Shown piece after piece: positions 34,524 through 43,431 of a stretch of DNA of 64,000 bases. Each line of letters opens with the position of its first letter. Position 1 is the first letter of the stretch. Both the position numbers and the translations under genes were made by a program. The notes beneath the pieces are model-generated. The model saw nothing but the letters and a program-made list of their open reading frames with translations, did no database searches and was not told the origin of the DNA. Source of the DNA: Microbacterium paludicola (GTDB taxonomy: Bacteria > Actinomycetota > Actinomycetes > Actinomycetales > Microbacteriaceae); contig NZ_JADGLL010000002.1 in NCBI RefSeq assembly GCF_015235415.1, positions 124,001 to 188,000 on the forward strand, given 5' to 3'.

Positions 34524-35555
34524 GTGAGTGTGACCGTCGGAGACCAGGCGCCGCATCGGCGCGTCACGATCCGGGACGTCGCCGTCGCCGCCGGAGTGTC
34601 CGTCGCGACCGTCTCGAAGGTCGTGAACGGAAGGGACGGCATCGCCGCCTCGACCAGCGCGCGCGTCATGGGAGTGGTCGACGAGCTCGGCTATGAGACC
34701 TCGCTCATCGCGTCGTCCATGCGCAAGAGCCGCACCCAGGTCATCGGCGTCTTCGTGGCCGAGTTCGAGCCCTTCGCCCAGCAACTGCTGCAGGGCGTCT
34801 CGTATGCGCTCCGCGACACGCAGTACGACATCCTCGCGTATGCCGGAAGCGTCTCGGCGGGCGACCACGCCGGATGGGAGCGGCGCTCGCTCTCCCGCCT
34901 GGGCGGCACGCTCGTCGACGGCGCGATCATCGTCACGCCGACCGTGAACCTCGACGAGACGTCCGTGCCGATCGTCGCGATCGACCCCCACACCGGCCCC
35001 ACCGGTCCCGCCGTCATCGACACCGACAACTTCGGCGGCGCCCGGATGGCGACAGAGCACCTGATCTCTCTCGGGCACCGCAGGGTCGCGCACCTGCGCG
35101 GCCGCACCGACCTGGTCTCGGCGCAGCGGCGCGAGGACGGCTTCCGCGCGGCGCACGCCGACGCCGGCCTGGCAGTGGACGACACCCTGATCTTCGACGG
35201 CGGCTACCGGGCGTCGCTCGCCACCCGCGCCATCGGCGAGATGCTCGACCGCGACGACCGCCCCACCGCCGTCTTCGCCGCCAACGACATGACCGCGCTC
35301 GAGGTCATCCGCATCGCCACGGAAAGGGGCCTTCGCGTGCCAGAGGATCTCTCGGTCATCGGATTCGACGACCTCCCGGCCGCCGCGGGCAACCGCCCGG
35401 GGCTCACGACGATCCGCCAGCCCCTGCATGAGATGGGCGTCTCGGCCGTGCGCCTGCTCCTGTCCATGCTCGACGGCGGAGCCACCGAGCACATCCGGAT
35501 GCCCGCGGAGCTGGTCCTGCGCGACACCACCCGCGCCCCCGGAGCCTCCGCATGA
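34524..35555 (+). CDS. LacI-family regulator of the xylan module
   Basis: 343 residues. DNA-binding domain (TIRDVAVAAGVSVATVSKVVNG) preceded by a ~13-residue tail, and effector domain (GVFVAEFEPFAQQLLQG, VFAANDMTALEVI, SVIGFDDLPAA). Divergent from the importer operon across a perfect palindromic operator, and overlapping the GH10 gene by 4 bp, so the repressor and the xylanase are co-translated. GTG start. Xylo-oligosaccharide or xylose is the probable inducer (inference). Confidence 0.88.
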   Translation: MSVTVGDQAPHRRVTIRDVAVAAGVSVATVSKVVNGRDGIAASTSARVMGVVDELGYETSLIASSMRKSRTQVIGVFVAEFEPFAQQLLQGVSYALRDTQYDILAYAGSVSAGDHAGWERRSLSRLGGTLVDGAIIVTPTVNLDETSVPIVAIDPHTGPTGPAVIDTDNFGGARMATEHLISLGHRRVAHLRGRTDLVSAQRREDGFRAAHADAGLAVDDTLIFDGGYRASLATRAIGEMLDRDDRPTAVFAANDMTALEVIRIATERGLRVPEDLSVIGFDDLPAAAGNRPGLTTIRQPLHEMGVSAVRLLLSMLDGGATEHIRMPAELVLRDTTRAPGASA

Positions 35556-36736
35556 GCGCCCGCACCGGATCCGCCGAGGTCGCACTGGTCGACGCGGACG
35601 GAGCGCCGCTCGCCCACCGCGACGTGGCCGTCGAGCAGACGCGCCATGCCTTCGCGTTCGGGAACATCGGCTTCGAGCTCGTGCCGCACGCGAACGGCGA
35701 GGCCGATCTGTCGCAGCTCGCCGCCGACTGGCTCGCGCTGTTCGACACCGCGACGCTGCCGTTCTACTGGGGCGGCTTCGAGCCCGAGCGGGGCCGCCCC
35801 GACACCGCCCGGCTGCGCACGGCGGCCCGCTGGTTCGCCGAGCGGGGCGTGCGCGTGAAGGGACATCCCCTCGTCTGGCACACCGTCAAGGCCGCCTGGC
35901 TCGATCGCGAGCCGGCGGAGGACGTCGAGCGGATCATCCGGGCTCGCGTCACGCGCGAGGTCACCGACTTCGCAGGGCTGGTCGACACGTGGGACGCGAT
36001 CAACGAGGTCGCGATCATGCCCGACTTCGTGAACGAGCCCGACGGCATCCCGAACGCCGTCTCCCGCCTCGCGCGCGAGCTCGGCCGCACCGGGATCGTC
36101 CGGCTCGCATTCGAGACCGCCCGTGCGGCGAACCCCGATGCCACGCTGCTGATCAACGACTTCGACCTGTCCGCACGCTACGAGCGGGTGATCGAGGACG
36201 CGCTCGAGGCCGGCGTCCGGATCGACGCGATCGGCCTGCAGACCCACATGCACCAGGGCTTCCGCGGCGAGGAGCAGCTGCTCGAGGTCGCCGACCGCTT
36301 CGCGCGCTTCGGCCTGCCGCTGCACTTCACCGAGTCGAGCGTCGTGTCCGGCGACATCATGCCCGCGCACATCGAGGATCTGAACGACTACGTCGTCGAC
36401 TCCTGGCCGTCGACGCCCGAGGGCGAGGCCCGCCAGGCGGACGAGATCGAGCGCCTCTACCGCACGCTCGCAGGTCATCCGGCCGTCGAGGCGATCACCT
36501 ACTGGGGCATCACCGACGAGGGCGCGTGGCTCGGCGCGCCCATCGGCCTGCTGCGCGCGGACGGCACCCGCAAGCCGGCGTACGACCGCCTGCATGCGCT
36601 CATCCGCGGCGAGTGGTGGCTGCCGCCGACCACGATGCGCACGGACGCCGAGGGGCGCGTGCGCATCGAGGGGTGGAAGGGCGACTACCGGATCACGCTG
36701 CCGGACGGCTCAGCTGTCGACGCCGCGATCGCCTGA
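35552..36736 (+). CDS. GH10 endo-beta-1,4-xylanase, cytoplasmic
   Basis: 394 residues, GH10 barrel with acid/base Glu152 (WDAINE), nucleophile Glu261 (HFTESS), and VKGHPLVWH (102-110). No signal peptide, so it is an intracellular xylanase that would trim imported xylo-oligosaccharides, as known for cytoplasmic GH10 enzymes in other bacteria. A short C-terminal beta-rich stretch (345-394: MRTDAEGRVRIEGWKGDYRITLPDG) follows the barrel. Its ATG overlaps the LacI stop by 4 bp. Confidence 0.92.
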   Translation: MSARTGSAEVALVDADGAPLAHRDVAVEQTRHAFAFGNIGFELVPHANGEADLSQLAADWLALFDTATLPFYWGGFEPERGRPDTARLRTAARWFAERGVRVKGHPLVWHTVKAAWLDREPAEDVERIIRARVTREVTDFAGLVDTWDAINEVAIMPDFVNEPDGIPNAVSRLARELGRTGIVRLAFETARAANPDATLLINDFDLSARYERVIEDALEAGVRIDAIGLQTHMHQGFRGEEQLLEVADRFARFGLPLHFTESSVVSGDIMPAHIEDLNDYVVDSWPSTPEGEARQADEIERLYRTLAGHPAVEAITYWGITDEGAWLGAPIGLLRADGTRKPAYDRLHALIRGEWWLPPTTMRTDAEGRVRIEGWKGDYRITLPDGSAVDAAIA

Positions 36737-36753
36737 CCCGGCCCGCGGGCGGA

Positions 36754-36759
36754 TAGCCT
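36754..36759 (+). promoter_or_regulatory. -10 box, leaderless start at 36766
   Basis: TAGCCT exactly 6 nt before the ATG; no Shine-Dalgarno. It gives the TauE/SafE gene its own promoter 17 bp after the xylanase stop. Confidence 0.5.
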
Positions 36760-36765
36760 GGCCGG

Positions 36766-37506
36766 ATGCCCGAACTGTCCGCCCTCGCGTGGGCCGCGCT
36801 CGCGCTCGGGGCCGTGGCGGTCGGGGTCTCGAAGACCGCTCTCCCCGGCGTCAACACCCTCGCGATCGCGCTGTTCGCGGCGGTGCTGCCGGCGCGGGCG
36901 TCGACGGGGGCCCTCCTCCTGCTGCTCATCGTCGGCGACTGGTTCGCGATCTGGATGCACCGCAAGCACGCGCGGCTGCGCGCCCTGCTGCCGCTGATCC
37001 CGGCGCTGGCGGCGGGGATGGTGCTGGGGTGGATCTTCCTCGGCTTCGCGGACGACACCTGGACGCGCCGGGTGATCGGCGCCATCCTGCTGCTCGTCAT
37101 CGCCGTGACCCTGTGGCGCAGATGGCGGGCCGGTGAGGACGAGCCCCGCAGCGGCCGCGTCGCTGCGGTCGCCTACGGCACGCTCGGCGGGTTCACGACG
37201 ATGGTGGCCAACGCGGGCGGCCCCGTCATGACGATGTACTTCCTCGCCGCGCGCTTCCCCGTGCGCGCGTTCCTGGGCACGGCGGCGTGGTTCTTCGCGG
37301 GCATCAACCTCGCCAAGCTGCCCTTCTCGATCGGGCTCGGGATCATCCAGATTCCGACCGTGCTCATGGATCTCCTGCTCATCCCCGGCGTGATCGCCGG
37401 CGCGTTCCTCGGCCGGATGCTGCTCGGGAGGCTGGATCAGCGCACGTTCGAGCTCGTCGTGATCGTGCTCACGATCGTCGGGGCGCTGTACCTGCTGCTC
37501 GCCTGA
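36766..37506 (+). CDS. TauE/SafE-family membrane permease
   Basis: 246 residues, about 7-8 membrane segments arranged as two similar halves (AVGVSKTALPGVNTLAIALFAA and LGGFTTMVANAGGPVMTMYF), the hallmark of TauE/SafE (DUF81) proteins. Family members export sulfite, sulfoacetate or other small organic anions. The substrate here is unknown and its link to xylan metabolism may be positional only. Leaderless-type start; converges on the deacetylase gene with 6 bp between stops. Confidence 0.85.
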   Translation: MPELSALAWAALALGAVAVGVSKTALPGVNTLAIALFAAVLPARASTGALLLLLIVGDWFAIWMHRKHARLRALLPLIPALAAGMVLGWIFLGFADDTWTRRVIGAILLLVIAVTLWRRWRAGEDEPRSGRVAAVAYGTLGGFTTMVANAGGPVMTMYFLAARFPVRAFLGTAAWFFAGINLAKLPFSIGLGIIQIPTVLMDLLLIPGVIAGAFLGRMLLGRLDQRTFELVVIVLTIVGALYLLLA

Positions 37507-37512
37507 CCCCGG

Positions 37513-38124
37513 TCACGCGGCCGGCAGCGTGAACCGCCAGCCCTCGGCGAGGCGCTCGGTCACGACGCTCCGCACCGCCTCGAGCGTGCCGCGCCTGTCG
37601 CCGCCGCCGTCGTGGGCGAGCACGAGCTCGCCGGGGCGCATCGCCGCGCGGAGGTTCTCGACGAGCGTGGGCACATCCTGCGTCTCCCAGTCGAGGATCG
37701 TGTTCGCGACCGCGAGCGGGCGCATCCCGAGCGAGGCCGCCACCTCGGCCGTCCCTCCCCAGCTGCCGTTCGGCGCGCGCCAGTACGGCACGTCCGCGTC
37801 CGGGACGACGCTCCGGATGATCCGCAGGTTCTCCTCGAGATCCGCGCGCACCCGATCCGCCGGCCAGTCGCCCATGTCGGCGAACGACGTGGAGTGGTTG
37901 CAGAGCACGTGCCCCTCGGCGACGGTCCGGCGCAGGATGTCCGCCCCGCCCGGTCGCAGGATGCACTCGCCGATCACGGCGAACACGGCGCGGATGCCGT
38001 GCTCGCGCAGGAAGTCGAGCAGAGCAGGGGTCGCGCGCGGATCGGGGCCGTCGTCGAACGTCAGGGCGGCCACCAGGCCGCTCCCCCGCGCGTGGAGGAC
38101 GTGGTCGGCTGACGTCGGCGGCAT
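37513..38124 (-). CDS. Polysaccharide deacetylase-like protein (NodB/CE4), altered metal site
   Basis: 203 residues. NodB motif 1 (TFDDGPD, Asp24/Asp25) and motif 3-like WRAPNGSWG are intact; motif 2 reads HSTSF (77-81), with Phe81 where the second metal-binding His is expected. LAHDGG near the C-terminus matches motif 5. No signal peptide, unusual for cell-wall deacetylases. The open frame extends far upstream, but ATG 38124 is supported by TATCGT exactly 6 nt before it. It is divergent from xylA. Activity is uncertain. Confidence 0.75.
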   Translation of the reverse strand: MPPTSADHVLHARGSGLVAALTFDDGPDPRATPALLDFLREHGIRAVFAVIGECILRPGGADILRRTVAEGHVLCNHSTSFADMGDWPADRVRADLEENLRIIRSVVPDADVPYWRAPNGSWGGTAEVAASLGMRPLAVANTILDWETQDVPTLVENLRAAMRPGELVLAHDGGGDRRGTLEAVRSVVTERLAEGWRFTLPAA

Positions 38125-38130
38125 GGCTCG

Positions 38131-38136
38131 ACGATA
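38131..38136 (-). promoter_or_regulatory. -10 box, leaderless start at 38124
   Basis: On the minus strand TATCGT lies exactly 6 nt before the ATG of the deacetylase gene; no Shine-Dalgarno is present. Confidence 0.5.
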
Positions 38137-38193
38137 GCCGCCGGGCCGTGGAAGACTCGCGGGCGGAGCCGGATCGGCTCGGGCGGCGGTCCG

Positions 38194-38235
38194 TTGCGAG
38201 ACGGCCATCCGGTTGATATGTTTGGTTCCACAACA
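38194..38235 (+). promoter_or_regulatory. xylA promoter with operator-like repeat
   Basis: TTGCGA (38194-38199), 17-bp spacer, TATGTT (38217-38222). An imperfect inverted repeat TGTTTGG TTC CACAACA (38219-38235) overlaps the -10 and start site, where a XylR/ROK repressor would bind; the ROK gene at 27240 is the candidate. The leader to the ATG is about 40 nt with only a weak GAAAG ribosome site. Confidence 0.5.
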
Positions 38236-38271
38236 ATTCACCGACGACGCTGAAAGCGGGTCTGTAACACC

Positions 38272-39462
38272 ATGTCGCTCACGCCCACCAAGGACGACAA
38301 GTTCTCCTTCGGCCTCTGGACCATCGGCTACAACGGAGCCGACCCGTTCGGCGGCCCGACCCGTCCGGCGCTCGACGTCGTGCATGTGGTCGATAAGCTC
38401 GCCGAGATCGGCGCCTACGGCCTCACCTTCCACGACGACGACCTGTTCGCCTTCGGCTCCACGGACGCCGAGCGCCAGACGCAGATCGATCGCCTGAAGG
38501 GCGCTCTGGACGACACGGGCCTGATCGTGCCCATGGCCACGACCAACCTGTTCAGCGCCCCGGTCTTCAAGGACGGCGGCCTGACCTCCAACGACCGCGA
38601 CGTGCGTCGTTACGCGCTCCGCAAGCTGCTGCGCAACCTCGACCTCGCCGCCGAGCTCGGCGCGAAGACCTACGTCGCCTGGGGCGGCCGCGAGGGCGCC
38701 GAGTACGACTCGGCCAAGGACATCCGCGTGGCGCTCGAGCGCTACAAGGAGGCCTTCAACTTCCTCGGCCAGTACGTGCTCGACAAGGGCTACGACATCC
38801 GCTTCGCCATCGAGCCGAAGCCGAACGAGCCCCGCGGCGACATCCTGCTGCCGACCGTCGGCCACGCCCTCGCCTTCATCAACGAGCTCGACCACCCCGA
38901 GCTCGTCGGCCTGAACCCCGAGGTCGGCCACGAGCAGATGGCGGGCCTGAACTTCCAGGCCGGCATCGCGCAGGCGCTGTGGCACGGCAAGCTCTACCAC
39001 ATCGACCTCAACGGCCAGCGCGGCATCAAGTACGACCAGGACCTCGTGTTCGGTCACGGCGACCTGCACAACGCGTTCGCGCTCGTCGACCTGCTCGAGA
39101 ACGGCGGCCCGAACGGCGGCCCCGCCTACGACGGCCCCCGCCACTTCGACTACAAGCCCTCGCGCACCGAGGACGAGACGGGCGTCTGGGACTCGGCCAA
39201 GGCCAACATCCAGACGTACCTGCTGCTCAAGGAGCGCGCCAAGGCCTTCCGCAACGACCCGGAGGTCCAGGAGGCGCTCGAGGCCGCGAAGGTCAACGAG
39301 CTGGCGGTGCCGACGCTGAACGAGGGCGAGACGGTCGCCGACCTCGTCGCCGACCGCTCGGCGTTCGAGGACTTCGACACCGACGCGTACTACGGCGGCA
39401 AGGGCTTCGGCTTCGTCCGCCTGCAGCAGCTCGCCACCGAGCACCTGCTCGGCGCGCGCTGA
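38272..39462 (+). CDS. xylA: Xylose isomerase
   Basis: 396 residues, class I (actinobacterial) xylose isomerase, converting D-xylose to D-xylulose with two divalent metals. Catalytic His54 and Asp57 (TFHDDD) fall at the standard numbering; [25 protein letters not shown] (metal Glu), [13 protein letters not shown] (metal Glu/His) and [15 protein letters not shown] (metal Asp) are present. Cytoplasmic tetramer in known members. Own promoter with an operator-like repeat; xylB follows after a strong hairpin. Confidence 0.96.
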   Translation: MSLTPTKDDKFSFGLWTIGYNGADPFGGPTRPALDVVHVVDKLAEIGAYGLTFHDDDLFAFGSTDAERQTQIDRLKGALDDTGLIVPMATTNLFSAPVFKDGGLTSNDRDVRRYALRKLLRNLDLAAELGAKTYVAWGGREGAEYDSAKDIRVALERYKEAFNFLGQYVLDKGYDIRFAIEPKPNEPRGDILLPTVGHALAFINELDHPELVGLNPEVGHEQMAGLNFQAGIAQALWHGKLYHIDLNGQRGIKYDQDLVFGHGDLHNAFALVDLLENGGPNGGPAYDGPRHFDYKPSRTEDETGVWDSAKANIQTYLLLKERAKAFRNDPEVQEALEAAKVNELAVPTLNEGETVADLVADRSAFEDFDTDAYYGGKGFGFVRLQQLATEHLLGAR

Positions 39463-39474
39463 TCCACCCCCTCT

Positions 39475-39520
39475 GACCCGATCGGCCCGAATTCCCACCG
39501 GAGTTCGGGCCGATCGGGTC
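39475..39520 (+). terminator. Perfect 17-bp stem-loop between xylA and xylB
   Basis: GACCCGATCGGCCCGAA (39475-39491) and its exact inverse (39504-39520), 12-nt loop, no T-tract. It begins 12 bp after the xylA stop and ends 24 bp before xylB, so it probably limits read-through or protects xylA mRNA. Confidence 0.65.
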
Positions 39521-39544
39521 AACCACGTGCAAGGAAGGACGGCG

Positions 39545-40960
39545 ATGACGCTCGTCGCAGGAGTCGACAGCTCGACGCAGAGCTGCAAGGTCGTTATCAG
39601 GGATCTCGAGACGGGTGAGGTCGTCCGCTCCGGGCGGGCGACCCATCCCGACGGCACGGAGGTCGATCCGGCGTTCTGGTGGGACGCGCTGCAGAGCGCG
39701 CTGGCCGACGCCGGCGGCCTCGAGGACGTGGCGGCGATCTCGGTCGGCGGGCAGCAGCACGGCATGGTCGCGCTGGACGTGGACGGCCGGGTCATCCGCC
39801 CCGCGCTGCTGTGGAACGACACCCGGTCGGCCGACGCCGCATCGGCGCTGACCGCCGAGGTCGGGGCCGAGGAGTTCGCCCGTCGCACGGGCGTCGTGCC
39901 GGTGGCGTCGTTCACGGCCACGAAGCTGCGCTGGCTGGCCGACGCCGAGCCCGGCAACGCCGAGCGCGTGGCCGCCGTCGCGCTGCCGCACGACTGGCTG
40001 ACCTGGCGGCTGCGCGGCTTCGGTCCCGAGGGCGAGTCGCCCCTCGGGCCCGTGCTGCACGAGCTCGTGACCGACCGCTCCGACGCGAGCGGCACGGCCT
40101 ACTTCGACGGCGAGTCGGGCGAATACGACCGCGAGCTGCTCTCGCTGGCGCTGCGTCGCGACGCGAGCGGCGTCGTCCTGCCCCGCGTGCTCGGTCCCGC
40201 CGAGTCGGTGACGGGCGGATCCGGGTCGCTCAGCGACGGCCTGGTGATCGCGCCCGGCTGCGGCGACAACGCCGGTGCCGCGCTGGGCCTCGGCGCCGCC
40301 GCGGGCGATGTCGTCGTCTCGATCGGCACATCCGGCACCGTCTTCGCAGTGACGGATGCGCCGGTGCGCGACGCGAGCGGAGCCGTCGCCGGCTTCGCCG
40401 ACGCCTCGGGGCTGTACCTGCCGCTGGTCGCGACGCTCAACGCGGCGCGCGTGCTCGACGCCGTCGCGCGTCTGCTGGGCGTCGACCACGACGAGCTCGG
40501 CCGCCTCGCGCTGGCGGCCGAGGCCGGCTCGAACGGCCTCGTGCTGCAGCCCTACTTCGAGGGAGAGCGCACGCCGAACCTGCCGGATGCGACCGCCACG
40601 CTGTTCGGGCTGACGCTGGCCTCGACGACGCGCGAGAACCTCGCGCGCGCCGCGGTCGAGGGCATGCTCTCGGGCCTGGCCGACGGCCTCGACGCCGTGC
40701 GCAAACACGGTGTCACGGCCGAGCGCGTGCTGCTGGTCGGCGGCGCGGCCCAGAACCCCGCGGTCTCGGCGATCGCGGCGCAGGTGTTCGACGCGCCGGT
40801 CGTCGTGCCGCTGCCCGGCGAGTACGTCGCCGCGGGTGCCGCCGTTCAGGCGGCCTGGGCCCTGACGGGCGAGCGCCCGGCCTGGCCCGTGTCGCTCTCG
40901 GCCGAGCCCGCGCCCGACACGCGCGCGGTCATCCGCGAGCAGTACGCCGCGCGGCGCTGA
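39545..40960 (+). CDS. xylB: Xylulokinase
   Basis: 471-residue FGGY kinase phosphorylating D-xylulose at C5. N-terminal [14 protein letters not shown] (Asp8), [11 protein letters not shown] and LLWNDTRS are xylulokinase hallmarks; the C-terminal [12 protein letters not shown] is the adenosine-binding block. ATG 39545 has AAGGA about 7 nt upstream and is preferred to a GTG at 39527. It follows xylA after a hairpin. A compact terminator follows. Confidence 0.94.
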   Translation: MTLVAGVDSSTQSCKVVIRDLETGEVVRSGRATHPDGTEVDPAFWWDALQSALADAGGLEDVAAISVGGQQHGMVALDVDGRVIRPALLWNDTRSADAASALTAEVGAEEFARRTGVVPVASFTATKLRWLADAEPGNAERVAAVALPHDWLTWRLRGFGPEGESPLGPVLHELVTDRSDASGTAYFDGESGEYDRELLSLALRRDASGVVLPRVLGPAESVTGGSGSLSDGLVIAPGCGDNAGAALGLGAAAGDVVVSIGTSGTVFAVTDAPVRDASGAVAGFADASGLYLPLVATLNAARVLDAVARLLGVDHDELGRLALAAEAGSNGLVLQPYFEGERTPNLPDATATLFGLTLASTTRENLARAAVEGMLSGLADGLDAVRKHGVTAERVLLVGGAAQNPAVSAIAAQVFDAPVVVPLPGEYVAAGAAVQAAWALTGERPAWPVSLSAEPAPDTRAVIREQYAARR

Positions 40961-40970
40961 GCCTCACGTC

Positions 40971-41000
40971 GAAGCCGCCCCGGGAGTCCGGGGCGGCTTC
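40971..41000 (+). terminator. Terminator after xylB
   Basis: GAAGCCGCCCC (40971-40981), 8-nt loop, GGGGCGGCTTC (40990-41000), followed by GTCGTT. It starts 10 bp after the xylB stop. Confidence 0.7.
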
Positions 41001-41017
41001 GTCGTTCTGCCACGGCA

Positions 41018-41086
41018 CCGGGGGCGTGTCCCAGTTGGTGCCGCTCTCAGCCGTCTATTCGGGCCTCAAGTGGGACACGCCCCCGG
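41018..41086. repeat. Long 16-bp inverted repeat
   Basis: CCGGGGGCGTGTCCCA (41018-41033) is perfectly inverted at 41071-41086 with a 37-nt loop. It lies between xylB and the converging flavin oxidoreductase gene, 15 bp from the latter's stop, and probably terminates that gene. Confidence 0.65.
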
Positions 41087-41100
41087 GGCGGAGGACCGGA

Positions 41101-41874
41101 TCAGCGGATCGCGGCGGTGACCGTCTCGACGAACCGCGCGTAGTCATCCGGATCGTCGCCCGCCGTGACGGCGCGCAGCACGACCTCGTCGACGGCGTCG
41201 AGGTAGGCCGGGATGCGCTCGCGCGCCTCGCCGGGCCGGATGACGGTGTCGAGCGGACCGAATCCGAGCCGCTCGAAGTTGGCCGCGTACGACGGGAAGC
41301 CGCCGTAGCGAGCGGCCTCCTCCTCGAGCCGCGGTACGGCGGCGTCCTCGGCGGCGGTGCGCACGTAGAGGACGACCCTGCCGGCCGGGTCCACGTCGTG
41401 GTGCTCCGCGGTCTGCGCAGCCGCCGCGGCGGGCGTGAGCCAGTTCAGCACGACGCCGTCGGCGCGCTCGGCCGCGAGCCGGCGCATCTTCGGGCCGAGG
41501 GCGCCCAGCGCGATGTCGGGCACGCCGCCCGCCCGCAGCTCGGCGATCGCGTCGCGCATGAGGTCGAGCGCGCCGGCCCGCCGGCCGCCCGACCCGATGC
41601 CGAGCGTCAGTCGTTGAAGCGGCAGCCGCAGACGCGCGAGCTCGGCGAGCAGCTCGGCAGCGGGGCGGCGGTCGACCGGGATGACGCCGGTCGCCACGCG
41701 GATCGTCTCGGTCGCCTCGAGCGCGGCCGCGGCGACCTCGAGCGCGTCGGCCCCCGGCGTCTCGTTGACCCACAGTCCGCCGAGGCCGGCTCCCTCGATC
41801 AGCGGGGCGATGCGCCGGGCCACGTCGGGACCTGTGGCCGCGGCGATGCCGATGGACACGCGATGAAGCTCCAT
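41101..41874 (-). CDS. LLM-class (luciferase-like) flavin/F420 oxidoreductase
   Basis: 257 residues, bacterial-luciferase barrel: SIGIAAATGPDVARRIAPL, GGLWVNETPGADALEVAAAAL, VATGVIPVDRR, LGIGSGG and DIALGALGPKMRRLAAERADGVVLNW are typical LLM blocks. Cofactor (FMN or F420) and substrate cannot be set. ATG start with a CAGGAT -10 box 6 nt upstream (leaderless type). Divergent from the AlkZ-like gene across only 47 bp. Confidence 0.82.
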   Translation of the reverse strand: MELHRVSIGIAAATGPDVARRIAPLIEGAGLGGLWVNETPGADALEVAAAALEATETIRVATGVIPVDRRPAAELLAELARLRLPLQRLTLGIGSGGRRAGALDLMRDAIAELRAGGVPDIALGALGPKMRRLAAERADGVVLNWLTPAAAAAQTAEHHDVDPAGRVVLYVRTAAEDAAVPRLEEEAARYGGFPSYAANFERLGFGPLDTVIRPGEARERIPAYLDAVDEVVLRAVTAGDDPDDYARFVETVTAAIR

Positions 41875-41880
41875 ACCCCG

Positions 41881-41915
41881 ATCCTGTCACCGCTGTCGGA
41901 GGCCGGGGCTAGCGT
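41881..41915. promoter_or_regulatory. Back-to-back leaderless promoters
   Basis: Minus strand: CAGGAT (41886-41881) is 6 nt before the ATG at 41874. Plus strand: TAGCGT (41910-41915) is 6 nt before the ATG at 41922. Neither start has a Shine-Dalgarno; the two promoters face apart within 47 bp. Confidence 0.5.
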
Positions 41916-41921
41916 GAGGCC

Positions 41922-42953
41922 ATGGATCTCCCCGCGATCGACGCGCGCCGCATCCGGTACGACGCCCAGCTGCTGGCGGGTTCCGATCTCTCGCCCGCCG
42001 AGGTCGTCACCCGGGCGGTGGCCCTCCAGGGGCAGGATCTGCCGGGCGTGCTTCGGGCGATCGCCATCCGCTCGCGTCCGGGCACGACGGTCGACGACGT
42101 CCGCGCGGCGTTCGACGCGGGCGACATCGTGCGCTCGTGGCCGATGCGCGGCACCCTGTTCGCCACCACGCCCGCGCACCTCGCCGCGATCCTGCATCAC
42201 ACCGGCGAGCGCGTGCAGCGCTCGGCGGCGCTGCGGCGTTCGCAGCTCGGTCTCGACGACGCCACGATCGCCCGCGCCAGGGGCATCCTGCGCGACGCGC
42301 TGCAGGACGGCGGACTCACCCGCGCAGACGCGCTCGCGCTGTGGCAGGCCGCCGGCATCGCGACGGACAGCGGACGCGGCTACCACCTGATCTTCCACCT
42401 GGCCGTGGACGGGCTGATGCACTGGGGCCCGTTCGCCGGTGCCGAGCAGCAGCTCGTGCTCACCCCGCCCGTCCAGGCCGACCCCGACGACCTCGTCGGC
42501 GTGCTGCGCGGCTACGTCCTGGCGCGTGGCCCGGTCACGGCCGACGACGCGGCGTGGTGGCTGAAGCTGCCGAAGACCGCGGTGCGACAGGCCGCCGCCC
42601 GCATCGACGATCTGACCGTCGTGACCGTCGAGGGCGCTCCGGGCTGGGTCATCGGCGAACCGGATGCGCCCGGCCCGTCGGGAGTCACGCTGGTGCCGGC
42701 GTTCGACGAGTGGGTGCTCGGCTACGCCATCCGGTCGCTGGTGGCGAGCCCCCGGATGCTCGACGCCCAGGTGCCGGGGCGCAACGGAGTGTTCCGGCCG
42801 GCGATCCTGGTCGACGGCGTCGTGGTCGGCACCTGGCGGCTTCCCGCACGGTCATCCAAGGACCGCACCCCGATCGTCGAGCTCGTGGAGCGCACCACCG
42901 CCGCCACGCGCGCCTCGATCGATCGGGCGCTGGCGGCCTGGCCTCACGGCTGA
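41922..42953 (+). CDS. Winged-helix DNA-binding protein, AlkZ-like (HTH_42)
   Basis: 343 residues of the HTH_42 superfamily. The N-terminal part has ALQGQDLPGV with Gln36-x-Gln38, the QxQ pair that is catalytic in AlkZ-type DNA glycosylases; RSWPMRGTLFATT and LPARSSKDRTPIVEL are further family blocks. AlkZ enzymes unhook bulky or crosslinked bases; the AlkX/YcaQ branch has QxD instead. A role in DNA repair or intrinsic resistance is therefore plausible, substrate unknown. Leaderless-type start; its stop overlaps the converging VOC gene by 10 bp. Confidence 0.78.
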   Translation: MDLPAIDARRIRYDAQLLAGSDLSPAEVVTRAVALQGQDLPGVLRAIAIRSRPGTTVDDVRAAFDAGDIVRSWPMRGTLFATTPAHLAAILHHTGERVQRSAALRRSQLGLDDATIARARGILRDALQDGGLTRADALALWQAAGIATDSGRGYHLIFHLAVDGLMHWGPFAGAEQQLVLTPPVQADPDDLVGVLRGYVLARGPVTADDAAWWLKLPKTAVRQAAARIDDLTVVTVEGAPGWVIGEPDAPGPSGVTLVPAFDEWVLGYAIRSLVASPRMLDAQVPGRNGVFRPAILVDGVVVGTWRLPARSSKDRTPIVELVERTTAATRASIDRALAAWPHG

Positions 42954-43363
42954 GGCAGCACCGACTCCCCGATCGGGCCCGGGTTGAACGCGATCTCCCA
43001 GCGGTAGCCGTCGGGGTCGGCGAAGTACCCCGAGTACCCGCCCCATTCGCGCTTCTGCGGCTCGGCCACGATCTCCGCTCCCGCCGCACGTGCCTCGGCG
43101 ACCACCCGGTCGACGCCGGCCTCGTCCGCCAGGTTGTGCGCGAGGGTCACGGGAGGGGTGCCGCCTGCGGCGACGGGACCGATCTCGTGCTCGGCGGCCA
43201 TCCGGTCCCACAGCGAGAGGATGAGCCGCTCCCCCATCCGCAGCATCAGCACCTCCCCGGCGACATGCAGCTCGGGCTCCCACCGGAGGCCGTCGACGTA
43301 GAACCGCCTGCTCGTCTCGACATCCTCGACGACGAGCGTGATGAAGCTGATCCGCTGATCCAT
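42944..43363 (-). CDS. VOC-family (glyoxalase-like) protein
   Basis: 139 residues, two beta-alpha-beta-beta-beta modules: ISFITLVVEDVETSRRFYVDGL at the start and GYSGYFADPDGYRWEIAFNP at the end, the latter with the usual metal-binding Glu. Members include glyoxalases, dioxygenases and resistance proteins; no substrate can be named. The ATG at 43363 has no clear Shine-Dalgarno. It overlaps the converging AlkZ-like gene by 10 bp. Confidence 0.82.
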   Translation of the reverse strand: MDQRISFITLVVEDVETSRRFYVDGLRWEPELHVAGEVLMLRMGERLILSLWDRMAAEHEIGPVAAGGTPPVTLAHNLADEAGVDRVVAEARAAGAEIVAEPQKREWGGYSGYFADPDGYRWEIAFNPGPIGESVLPQP

Positions 43364-43431
43364 GTGGCGTTGGTCGCACGGACCGCGGACACGCAGAAGC
43401 CCCGGGACGCATGCCCCGGGGCTTCCCGCGA

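Noticed and set aside
37513..40095. 860-residue frame suggesting a large fused deacetylase
   Set aside because: Upstream of 38124 it is antisense to xylA and xylB; the NodB domain is only at the C-terminal end.
39679..42390. 903-residue open frame on the plus strand
   Set aside because: Frame-shifted shadow of xylB running through the terminator region and antisense to the flavin oxidoreductase gene.
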